Shown: in pieces, positions 1 through 6,772 of the stretch
Numbering within the stretch: the stretch's first letter is position 1
Layout: every line of letters starts with the position of its first letter
DNA from: Acidobacteriaceae bacterium
GTDB lineage: Bacteria; Acidobacteriota; Terriglobia; Terriglobales; Acidobacteriaceae
Assembly (NCBI GenBank): GCA_003165005.1
Contig: PLSB01000046.1
Span: 134-37,824 of the forward strand
Direction: 5' to 3'
DNA: 37,691 nucleotides
The notes under the pieces: model-generated
What the model was told of the DNA's origin: nothing
What the model saw: only the letters and a program-made list of their open reading frames with translations
The model's database searches: none
Made by a program: the position numbers and the translations under genes

Positions 1-796
1 CGCGCAGATTTTGCTGAACTTTCTCGAACTCGTTCTTGCGCAGCACCCCGTTGTTGACGAAGATGCAGGTCAGCCGATCGCCGATGGCCTTGTGCACGAG
101 CATGGCGGCCACCGAGGAATCCACGCCCCCCGAAAGCCCGCAGATCACGTGGCCGTCGCCGGCCTTTTCGCGGATCGATTCTACCGCGGATGCGATGAAG
201 TGGGCCGGCGTCCAATCCCCGCGCGCGCCGCAGATGCGAAGAAAGTTCGCGAGCAGTTGCGGTCCCAGCGGCGTGTGGTGTACCTCGGGGTGGAATTGCA
301 CGGCCCAGATGCGGCGCTCTTCGTTGGCGATCGCGGCCAGGGCGTTCGAGGTGACGGCCACGCGGCGAAAGCCCTCGGGCAACTCCTGCGCTTCGTCACC
401 GTGGCTCATCCACACCTGGATGGAATTGGGCAGGCCGGCAAACAACTGCGTTGAGCTGTCCTCGATTTCGACCTCGGCGTGTCCATATTCGCGCTTGAGC
501 GCCGAGCGCACTCTGCCGCCCATGTGATGCACGATGAAGTGCAGCCCGTAGCAGACGCCGAGGGTGGGCACGCCGAGCGAGAGCACAGCGGGGTCGGCGG
601 CCGGCGCGTCGGCGTCGTACACCGACGAGGGACCGCCGGAAAGAATCAGTCCGAGGGGTTTGTAGGCTTGAATCTCGCTCAAAGGCGCCGTGCACGGCAG
701 CACGACAGAGAAAACGTCCTGTTCGCGGATGCGGCGCGCGATGAGCTGCGTATACTGCGAGCCGAAATCGAGGATAACGACGGTCTGGGTGTCCAC
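1..796 (-). CDS. guaA: GMP synthase (glutamine-hydrolysing), N-terminal part, cut by window edge
   Basis: Converts XMP to GMP using ATP and glutamine-derived ammonia, the last step of guanine nucleotide synthesis in the cytoplasm. The reading frame runs off base 1, so it is absent from the ORF track; about 265 residues are visible. The class I glutamine amidotransferase domain starts VVILDFGSQYTQLIARRI, has the nucleophile Cys near residue 82 in GVCYG and the His/Glu pair in QFHPEV. The ATP-pyrophosphatase domain follows with the PP-loop SGGVDSS near residue 222. The start is taken as GTG at 796, with GGAG just upstream; an in-frame stop lies further up and no ATG intervenes. The C-terminal part lies outside the window. 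The toxin gene yoeB ends 63 bp upstream on the same strand. Confidence 0.96.
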   Translation of the reverse strand, partial: MDTQTVVILDFGSQYTQLIARRIREQDVFSVVLPCTAPLSEIQAYKPLGLILSGGPSSVYDADAPAADPAVLSLGVPTLGVCYGLHFIVHHMGGRVRSALKREYGHAEVEIEDSSTQLFAGLPNSIQVWMSHGDEAQELPEGFRRVAVTSNALAAIANEERRIWAVQFHPEVHHTPLGPQLLANFLRICGARGDWTPAHFIASAVESIREKAGDGHVICGLSGGVDSSVAAMLVHKAIGDRLTCIFVNNGVLRKNEFEKVQQNLR

Positions 797-859
797 GCTC
801 CAGTGTGGCAGGGAGGTCGGCGGGATGTAAAGATCGGAAAAGCCGGTCGAATTTGGCGG

Positions 860-1135
860 TTATTCGTAGTGATACCGCGCCTGGACGAATTCAATCCGGT
901 CTGCAAACACTCGATAGACGATACGATGTTCCTGGTTAATTCTGCGGCTCCAACAACCGGCGAAATCATGCCGCAAAGGTTCGGGTTTGCCAATTCCCTG
1001 GAATGGGTCGGCGAGTATCGCCGTCATCAAGTCAAGAACCCGAAGCGCGGTTTTGCGGCCGGTTTCAATCCAGCGCCGCAGATCCTCGCAAAAGTGCGTT
1101 GAAACAGCGGCGATTCTTGCGTCTTGCCTGGTCAT
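860..1135 (-). CDS. yoeB: YoeB/Txe-family mRNA interferase toxin
   Basis: Type II toxin of the RelE superfamily; family members bind the ribosome and cleave mRNA at the A site. The protein carries the family signature DPFQGIGKPEPL, then WSRRINQEHRIVYRV, and ends in RYHYE. These hold the Glu, Arg and terminal His-Tyr known as catalytic in E. coli YoeB. I chose the ATG at 1135 (91 residues, close to the usual 84), 7 nt after the antitoxin stop. The ORF track begins at an upstream TTG at 1165 that would overlap the antitoxin. It is co-transcribed with the antitoxin and probably translationally coupled to it. All key residues are present, so it looks functional. Confidence 0.92.
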   Translation of the reverse strand: MTRQDARIAAVSTHFCEDLRRWIETGRKTALRVLDLMTAILADPFQGIGKPEPLRHDFAGCWSRRINQEHRIVYRVFADRIEFVQARYHYE

Positions 1136-1142
1136 TATCGAC

Positions 1143-1430
1143 TCAGTTCTTATCTTCCAGACCAACGGAACGGCGTAGCTCTTCCACGGTCATCTTCTTC
1201 CCTCTACCGCGGTCCAGTTCGCGAAGAGACTCCAGCAATCGCTTCGCATTCGCAGGCGAACGCAGAAGGTACGCCGTCTCTTCCAGTCCTGCCAGCTCAT
1301 CGGCCGCGATGATCGCCACGTCACGCGCGCCGCGGCGCTTCACCACGACGACTTCGCGATCATCGACCACGCGATCCAGATAAGCCGCCAGATTCTCGCG
1401 CAGCGCTGTATAGGTGGTTTCGGTTGGCAT
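1143..1430 (-). CDS. yefM: YefM/Phd-family antitoxin
   Basis: Antitoxin of 95 residues that should bind and neutralise the adjacent YoeB and repress their shared promoter. The N-terminal half (TYTALRENLAAYLDRVVDDR, then VVVKRRGARDVAIIAADEL) is the Phd/YefM DNA-binding and dimerisation fold. The C-terminal half, rich in Arg, Glu and Leu, is the toxin-binding tail. A GAGAGAGGG ribosome site precedes the ATG. Gene order antitoxin then toxin on the minus strand, with a 7-nt gap, is the standard arrangement. A palindrome in the promoter matches the known YefM operator core (see 1451-1479). Confidence 0.92.
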   Translation of the reverse strand: MPTETTYTALRENLAAYLDRVVDDREVVVVKRRGARDVAIIAADELAGLEETAYLLRSPANAKRLLESLRELDRGRGKKMTVEELRRSVGLEDKN

Positions 1431-1450
1431 GGAAAAACCCTCTCTCTATG

Positions 1451-1479
1451 AACGTACAGGTTACCTGTACAGAAGTCAA
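1451..1479 (-). promoter_or_regulatory. yefM-yoeB promoter with TGTACA operator palindrome
   Basis: On the minus strand a -35 box TTGACT (1474-1479) is followed by a 17-bp spacer and a weak -10 TACGTT (1451-1456). The perfect inverted repeat GTACAGGT-T-ACCTGTAC at 1454-1470 fills the spacer and overlaps the -10, where a bound repressor would block RNA polymerase. It contains one exact TGTACA hexamer, the core motif known for E. coli YefM-YoeB operators. Autoregulation is therefore a well-supported inference. Confidence 0.75.
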
Positions 1480-1600
1480 GGCATATATTTCCCCGCGTAT
1501 CGGCCGGAAACGGAACCTGTTTCGCCGTAAGGTTTTGTTCATGCGATGGCCCTGGACTCTTCCGCACGCGTCACACCTGTCGATGCTTTAAAGTGGTGAT

Positions 1601-2443
1601 ATGGGAAGTTATTCCGCCAGTCCCCCGCCTGAGTTGCTTCCTCCAGAAGGTGCAACTGCGCCGCCGGCTCCTCCGCGACCGCGGCGCCGCCGGGCCTCCG
1701 CCTGGGCCACCTATCTGCTCGTGGGCATCAATTGCGCGGTATTTCTGCTGATGGTGCTGCGCGGATCGAGCATCTGGATGCCGACAGTTGACCAGCTCAT
1801 GCAGTGGGGCGCTGACCGGTCCAATAACGTTTTGATTTACGGCCAATGGTGGCGCATTGTCTCCGCCATGTTTGTCCACGTGGGGATTCTCCACCTGGCC
1901 ACCAATATGTGGTGCCTGTGGAATCTGGGATTGCTGGCGGAACCGCTAATGGACTCATTCGGACTGATTGCGGTGTACATTCTCACCGGCGCAGCCGGAA
2001 ATTTGCTTTCTACCTGGCACAACTGGGTGTATCCCGGGCACGACCCCTCGGGCGCGCCATTTTTCGCCGCAGGAGCGGGGGCTTCCGGGGCCGTTTTCGG
2101 CATCGCCGGCGCGCTCATTGTGCTGCTCAAATCGAAGCGCCTGCCCATTCCGCAGTACGAGCTCAAGCGTTTGCGGAAGTCCGTCATCTATTTCGCCGCC
2201 ATCAACCTTGTCATCGGTCTTTCGCTCAACTTCGGCAGCGGATTGACCGGCGTCGAAATCGATAATTCTGCGCACATCGGCGGCTTTCTTTGCGGATTGC
2301 TCTTTGCCGTGCCTCTGGTGCCGCGCATCGGGTCGCCGCGCAGCGAATTTAAGACACGCATGCGCATCGCCGTCAGCGCGATCGTCGTCCTGCTTGTGCT
2401 CTTTGGTTTCTACGTGGCGCACATTCCGCCGCCGCGTGGCTGA
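1601..2443 (+). CDS. Rhomboid-family intramembrane serine protease
   Basis: Integral membrane serine protease of 280 residues. A Pro/Ala/Arg-rich cytoplasmic N-terminus (about 1-33) precedes six or seven hydrophobic helices. The oxyanion-side motif HLATNMW holds His98 and Asn102, the nucleophile is Ser162 in GASGAVFG, and the catalytic His225 lies in NSAHIGGFLCG. The segment between helices (about 135-155) is Gly/Pro-rich. Substrate cannot be predicted. The ATG at 1601 has only a weak ribosome site. It ends convergently with the XRE regulator downstream. A second, shorter rhomboid lies at 14374-15045; the two differ enough to be old paralogues. Confidence 0.93.
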   Translation: MGSYSASPPPELLPPEGATAPPAPPRPRRRRASAWATYLLVGINCAVFLLMVLRGSSIWMPTVDQLMQWGADRSNNVLIYGQWWRIVSAMFVHVGILHLATNMWCLWNLGLLAEPLMDSFGLIAVYILTGAAGNLLSTWHNWVYPGHDPSGAPFFAAGAGASGAVFGIAGALIVLLKSKRLPIPQYELKRLRKSVIYFAAINLVIGLSLNFGSGLTGVEIDNSAHIGGFLCGLLFAVPLVPRIGSPRSEFKTRMRIAVSAIVVLLVLFGFYVAHIPPPRG

Positions 2444-2471
2444 CCTGGCCGCACCCGCAGCGGGCTGAAAG

Positions 2472-2489
2472 CTGACCCCTGAAACCTGA
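2472..2489. repeat. 18-bp intergenic word CTGACCCCTGAAACCTGA, copy 1
   Basis: This 18-mer sits between the convergent rhomboid and XRE genes and is repeated exactly at 35693-35710, in the spacer between ribE and ccdC. It belongs to a set of CTGA/TCAG-based spacer words seen in several places in the window. Confidence 0.7.
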
Positions 2490-2490
2490 A

Positions 2491-2838
2491 CTACCGCGTC
2501 GCCGTGGCGGCGAACTTCTTCACCATGGCCAGCAGCAGCTTGCGGTCGCTATCGTTCAAATTCGAGGAGTAGCGGCGGATCTGCGACAAAAAACGCAGCT
2601 CGTCGTCGGAGAGGCTCTGCGCGTTCAACTGACGGCCCAGGGTGTCGCTGGCGAAAAACTGCGCAATCCCCAGGTCCAGCGAGTGGGCGATCTTGGCCAG
2701 CGTGTCCAGCGAGGGGACGGTGTGGCCGTTTTCCACGCGCGACAGATAGCAGCGCAGCAATCCGGTCTTCTTCTCGATGTCTCCCTGCGACAAGCCCTTC
2801 TGCAGCCGGTAAGCGCGAATCGTGGTGCCGATCTTCAT
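2491..2838 (-). CDS. XRE-family helix-turn-helix transcriptional regulator
   Basis: DNA-binding protein of 115 residues. Residues about 4-60 form a Cro/cI-type helix-turn-helix (IRAYRLQKGLSQGDIEKKTG, then YLSRVENGHTVPSLDTLAKI). The C-terminal half (about 70-110, LSDDELRFLSQIRRYSSNLN) is helical and may mediate dimerisation. No ligand domain is visible. The gene diverges from the TonB-dependent receptor gene, and a perfect 19-bp inverted repeat lies 59 bp upstream of its start. This suggests it regulates itself and the receptor/VWA pair; that is inference from position. Confidence 0.9.
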   Translation of the reverse strand: MKIGTTIRAYRLQKGLSQGDIEKKTGLLRCYLSRVENGHTVPSLDTLAKIAHSLDLGIAQFFASDTLGRQLNAQSLSDDELRFLSQIRRYSSNLNDSDRKLLLAMVKKFAATATR

Positions 2839-2896
2839 CCCCGAACCATCCTGTCCTATGCCGCCCCAAGGTTTACTGGTTTGGCAGCAATCGGAA

Positions 2897-2915
2897 AACT
2901 ATTATCATAATAGTT
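2897..2915. promoter_or_regulatory. Operator-like palindrome between XRE gene and TonB-dependent receptor
   Basis: AACTATTAT-C-ATAATAGTT is a perfect 9-bp inverted repeat around a single central base, in an AT-rich patch within GC-rich DNA. It lies in the divergent control region, 59 bp upstream of the XRE start and about 165 bp upstream of the chosen receptor start. The AT-rich core could contain -10 elements for either direction. The XRE protein is the natural candidate binder. Confidence 0.65.
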
Positions 2916-3080
2916 AACATGCGGACGCGCGGATTGCAAGCGCAATCCTCGACTCCGCATGAATTTGCGGGAAAATTCTTTGCGCGCGCGGCTGCCCGGC
3001 GCCGCCGGAGTCCATCCGTAAACCTTAGCGGCGCGCGATCCGTCAGACTGAATACAGGCACGAGAGGCCGGATAGCGCTG

Positions 3081-6000
3081 ATGATGACGCGGGCGGGAGT
3101 GGTGTCGATTGTTGTGGCCGGGTGTCTGGCGGCCTGGGCGCAGGCTCCGGTCCCAGGTGGTGCCCCCGCCTCCGCGCCTGCCGCGCCGGCGCAGGCCGTC
3201 GCACCTGCTCCAATCTCATCTCCGAGCCAGTCTGCCACTGGCGGCAAATTGCATGGCACGGTCAAAAGCGGCAACATTCCCCTGCCCGGCGTCACCGTGA
3301 CCGCGCAAAACACCCTTACGGGCAAGCGCTACTCCACCACCACCGACGTCAGCGGCGCGTGGCAACTGAATATTCCGCAAAACGGCCGCTATGTCATCCG
3401 CACCCAGTTTGCGGCCTTTGCTGGAGGGGCGCAGGAGGCGGTTTTGAACGCCACGAGCCACGACCAGTTGGTGAATTTTGAGCTCATCCTGGCCTCGCGC
3501 CAGGCCGAGCAGGAACAGCAACAGGCGCGTGCATCGGCGCGGCCTGGCATGCCTGGCGAGGGCGTGCGGCAATTGGCCGGCAATGCGCCGGAAAGCGTGA
3601 ACCTGCAAAGCGCCTTGAGCGCCGATACCGACACCGGAGCCGGAAGCGAAGGCCAAAGCGGCGCGGCGCTGCCCTCCATCGCCGGCAACTCCGACTTCAG
3701 CGACGAGTCGGTGGCCATTACCGGCCAGGCGGGCCAGGTGAGCTCGAATGCCGGCATGGGCTCCGACGACCGGCTCAACGCGGGCCCCAGCGCGGGCCCC
3801 AACGCGGGTATGGAAGCGCCGGGCGGCCAGAGCGACCAAAACAGTTCCGGCCAGGGCGGCCTCTTTGGCGGATACGGCGGCGGTGGAGGATTCGGCGGAG
3901 CCTTCGGCGGCGGCGGCTTTGGCGGAGGCGGCGGATTCGGCGGCGGACGTGGCGGAGGGGGCGGAGGCACGCGTGGCAACTTCCGCGGCTTCGATCCCGC
4001 GCAGCCCCACGGCTCCATCGCGTGGAATGGTACAGACTCCATCTTCAACGCGCAGCCCTTCGCTTTGCTGGGCCAGCAGCAGGAGCAACCGTCCAACGGG
4101 ACTAACAAATTCACGATTACGTTCATGAGCGCGCCGTATCTGCCGCATCTCACCAAGCCCAGCGGCAAAGATTCGGTTTTCTTGACGCTCTCCGGCACGC
4201 GCCAATCCACGCCGGAAGACTTTTACGCAACCGTACCCACAGCCGCGGAGCGGATCGGCAATTTCACTGGATTGGCTCCGATCTACAATCCCGTCACAGG
4301 CCAGCAATTCGCGTCCAACACGATTCCCAACCTCGCGACCTACGTTCCTTATCAATCGATCTCGCCGCAGGCCGCCGCTCTGCTTGCCTACTTTCCTTGG
4401 CCGTTGGCCAACGGCGAGACCGTCAACGGCTACAACTACCACCTGCTCACCACCGCGCAATCGAACTCCACCAACGCCGGCATCCGCTACAACCGCAGTC
4501 TGGGAGCCAACGCCACGCAGCCCGGCGGCCGCGGCGGCTTCGGCGGCGGGCGTCGCGGCGGATCGCAGAATCAGGGCCTGCGCCAGAGCATCAACTTCAA
4601 TTACAACGAGGGCCACTCGGCCTCCGATCTGGTGAATCTGTTTCCTCAACTCGGCGGCAAAAGCGCTTCGAACTCGTACTCTCTGCAGGCCGGCTATACC
4701 GTCGGCTACCATCGCGTGACCAACATCTTCAACGCCAACTGGAACCGCTCGAACGGCCACACCGCTAACTTCTTCACGAATACTGCGAATAATGTGGCGG
4801 GACCGGGCCCGACCGGCGCGGACATCCCTGTGCCCAACCAGGTTCCGCTCAATTACGGATTGACGAATATCTCGCTCAGCAACGGCATCCAAGGGCTGAG
4901 CGAAACCCAACCCAGCTTTTCCATCGCGCAGACCATCTCGTTCTCCGAGGTGCTGAGCTGGATCCACGCCAAGCACAACATGCGTTACGGCGCGGATTAC
5001 CGCCGCGTGCACCGCGACTTTCTCGCCGGTTCCAACGCCACCGGGAACTTCGCATTTACCGGGCTGTTCACCGAGCAGTTTGTGAACACCGCGAGCGGCC
5101 CGCAGCCCGTCTCCGGCACCGGCTCCTCCATCGCCGATTTCCTCCTCGGACTGCCGCAATCCACCACTCTCAACTCCTCGTTGGCCAAAAGCTACCTGCG
5201 CGACAACGTCTACGACGCGTTTGCCATGGACGACTGGCGCCTGCTGCCTTCGCTCACCCTCAACTACGGCTTGCGCTGGGAGTACTTCGCGCCCTACACG
5301 GAGAAATACGGCCGCCTGGCCGATGTGGCGACCAATCCGGGCGCAGCGTTTAGCAGCGAGACCGAGCAGAGCGCTGGCCAAAACGGCCTGCCCGCGTCGC
5401 TCGTCTTCCCGTGGCGCAAGGCCTTTGCGCCGCGCGTGGGGCTGGCCTGGCGCGTGCCGAAGATGAAGAACACCGTGGTGCGCGCAGGCTTCGGGATGAA
5501 CTATACGGTGGGCGAATACGCAACGTTCGCGACGACGATGGCGCACCAGCCGATGTTCGCCAACGGACAGGCCTTCAACAATGAACAGACCAACCAGGAA
5601 GCCGCCGGTAACACGCCGTCCACCTCATGCGTGCAAACCGGCACATGCTTCGCGCTGGCCAATGGATTCACATTAACCGGACAAACCGTGGGCAACTATG
5701 CTTTGAATTCTCATTACGGCCTTCCCTACGTGATGGTTTGGAACTTCGATTTGCAGAAGACGCTGCCGATGGGCATCGCGATGAACCTCGGCTACAACGG
5801 AGCGCGATCGAACCACCTGGACGTGGAATTGGCGCCGCGCGCGCTGCCGCTGCCCTCCAGCGCAGGCACCGATCCAGTGAACATGGGTACGAGCAATCTG
5901 CCGCCGTCCTTTAAGTACGACGAAGCCGAAGCCTACTACAAGAGCCACCAGGCCACGGTGCGGCTGAACAAGCGGCTGCAGCACGGTATTTCCATGGGCG

Positions 6001-6674
6001 CGAATTACCAGTACGGCCACGCCATCGACGACGCCAGCTCCGTGAATGGAAGCTCCGGCTCGGTGGTGCAGGACTGGCAGGATCTGGCGGCGGAGGAGGG
6101 CCACTCGGTTCTCGACATTCGCCATCAGGTCAGCGGGACTTATCTCTTCGAATTGCCCTTCGGCCCCGATAAATACTGGGTAACATCAGGCATCGGCGCG
6201 CACCTTCTGGAGGGCTTCTCAGTTTCGGGCAGCTTCAAATTCTCGACCGGTGGCTGGCTCGATCCCGGTTTCGAGCCCACAGCGGAGAGCGTTGCGTGCG
6301 GCAACACGAGCGGACTACGGCCGAACCTCGCGCCAGGCCAATCCGTGACTACCGGGGGCGGCGGCCTGCGGCAATGGTTCAACACGGCGGCCTACTCGGC
6401 GCCCGGCAATACCGCGGGCTACTGTAATTATTTCGGGAGTGCGCCGCGCAATTCAATTGAGGGTCCGGGAACGGTCAGCAACAACATGGCGCTCTCCAAA
6501 ACCATGGGCCTCGGCGAAACGCGCACCCTGGAGATTCGCGCCACCATCGACAACGTCTTCAATACCGTGCAGTACTCGGGCGTAAACACCACGTACGGAG
6601 ATCCGAAGTTCGGTGAAGTCACGTCCGTCGGGCAGATGCGGCAGTTTCAGTTCATGGCCAGGTTCAGGTTTTGA
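3081..6674 (+). CDS. Oar-like TonB-dependent outer-membrane receptor with carboxypeptidase-regulatory-like domain
   Basis: Outer-membrane beta-barrel receptor of about 1,197 residues, of the large acidobacterial Oar-like class; substrates are usually unknown. I start at ATG 3081 (3084 also possible) because MMTRAGVVSIVVAGCLAAWAQ is a clear signal peptide; the ORF-track start at 2919 adds 54 Arg-rich residues with no signal character. After a Pro/Ala linker, residues 54-130 form the carboxypeptidase-regulatory-like domain (GVTVTAQNTLTGKRY). A Gly-rich stretch lies at about 258-296 where a plug would be expected, and no clear plug motif was found. The barrel begins near FTITFMSAPYLPH and has the family phrase YATVPTAAERIGNFTG. 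It ends in Phe (FMARFRF), as barrels recognised by the assembly machinery do. The VWA gene follows. Confidence 0.9.
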   Translation: MMTRAGVVSIVVAGCLAAWAQAPVPGGAPASAPAAPAQAVAPAPISSPSQSATGGKLHGTVKSGNIPLPGVTVTAQNTLTGKRYSTTTDVSGAWQLNIPQNGRYVIRTQFAAFAGGAQEAVLNATSHDQLVNFELILASRQAEQEQQQARASARPGMPGEGVRQLAGNAPESVNLQSALSADTDTGAGSEGQSGAALPSIAGNSDFSDESVAITGQAGQVSSNAGMGSDDRLNAGPSAGPNAGMEAPGGQSDQNSSGQGGLFGGYGGGGGFGGAFGGGGFGGGGGFGGGRGGGGGGTRGNFRGFDPAQPHGSIAWNGTDSIFNAQPFALLGQQQEQPSNGTNKFTITFMSAPYLPHLTKPSGKDSVFLTLSGTRQSTPEDFYATVPTAAERIGNFTGLAPIYNPVTGQQFASNTIPNLATYVPYQSISPQAAALLAYFPWPLANGETVNGYNYHLLTTAQSNSTNAGIRYNRSLGANATQPGGRGGFGGGRRGGSQNQGLRQSINFNYNEGHSASDLVNLFPQLGGKSASNSYSLQAGYTVGYHRVTNIFNANWNRSNGHTANFFTNTANNVAGPGPTGADIPVPNQVPLNYGLTNISLSNGIQGLSETQPSFSIAQTISFSEVLSWIHAKHNMRYGADYRRVHRDFLAGSNATGNFAFTGLFTEQFVNTASGPQPVSGTGSSIADFLLGLPQSTTLNSSLAKSYLRDNVYDAFAMDDWRLLPSLTLNYGLRWEYFAPYTEKYGRLADVATNPGAAFSSETEQSAGQNGLPASLVFPWRKAFAPRVGLAWRVPKMKNTVVRAGFGMNYTVGEYATFATTMAHQPMFANGQAFNNEQTNQEAAGNTPSTSCVQTGTCFALANGFTLTGQTVGNYALNSHYGLPYVMVWNFDLQKTLPMGIAMNLGYNGARSNHLDVELAPRALPLPSSAGTDPVNMGTSNLPPSFKYDEAEAYYKSHQATVRLNKRLQHGISMGANYQYGHAIDDASSVNGSSGSVVQDWQDLAAEEGHSVLDIRHQVSGTYLFELPFGPDKYWVTSGIGAHLLEGFSVSGSFKFSTGGWLDPGFEPTAESVACGNTSGLRPNLAPGQSVTTGGGGLRQWFNTAAYSAPGNTAGYCNYFGSAPRNSIEGPGTVSNNMALSKTMGLGETRTLEIRATIDNVFNTVQYSGVNTTYGDPKFGEVTSVGQMRQFQFMARFRF

Positions 6675-6686
6675 GGGGCTTGTAGC

Positions 6687-6730
6687 GCCGGTCTCCTGAC
6701 CGGCTGTCGTGCGGGCCTCCAGGCCCGCAC
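6687..6730. repeat. Twin perfect hairpins, REP-like
   Basis: Two hairpins lie 4 bp apart in the 98-bp gap between the receptor and VWA genes. The first is GCCGGTC-TCCT-GACCGGC (7-bp stem, 6687-6704). The second is GTGCGGGCC-TCCA-GGCCCGCAC (9-bp stem, 6709-6730). Both have TCCN tetraloops. No T-run follows, so they are not typical intrinsic terminators; they resemble REP-type palindromic pairs and could reduce readthrough or protect the upstream mRNA 3' end. Confidence 0.7.
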
Positions 6731-6772
6731 TCAAGGCGGCCATCTCGGCGGCGCTAAATCTTTGGGAATTTC

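Noticed and set aside
860-1165. TTG start at 1165 for yoeB
   Set aside because: It would overlap the antitoxin; the ATG at 1135 gives the normal family length and lies just after the antitoxin stop.
3216-5546. 776-residue minus-strand ORF under the TonB-dependent receptor
   Set aside because: It is antisense to a clearly coding gene, is Arg/Ala/Val-rich with no domain, and arises from high GC at third positions.
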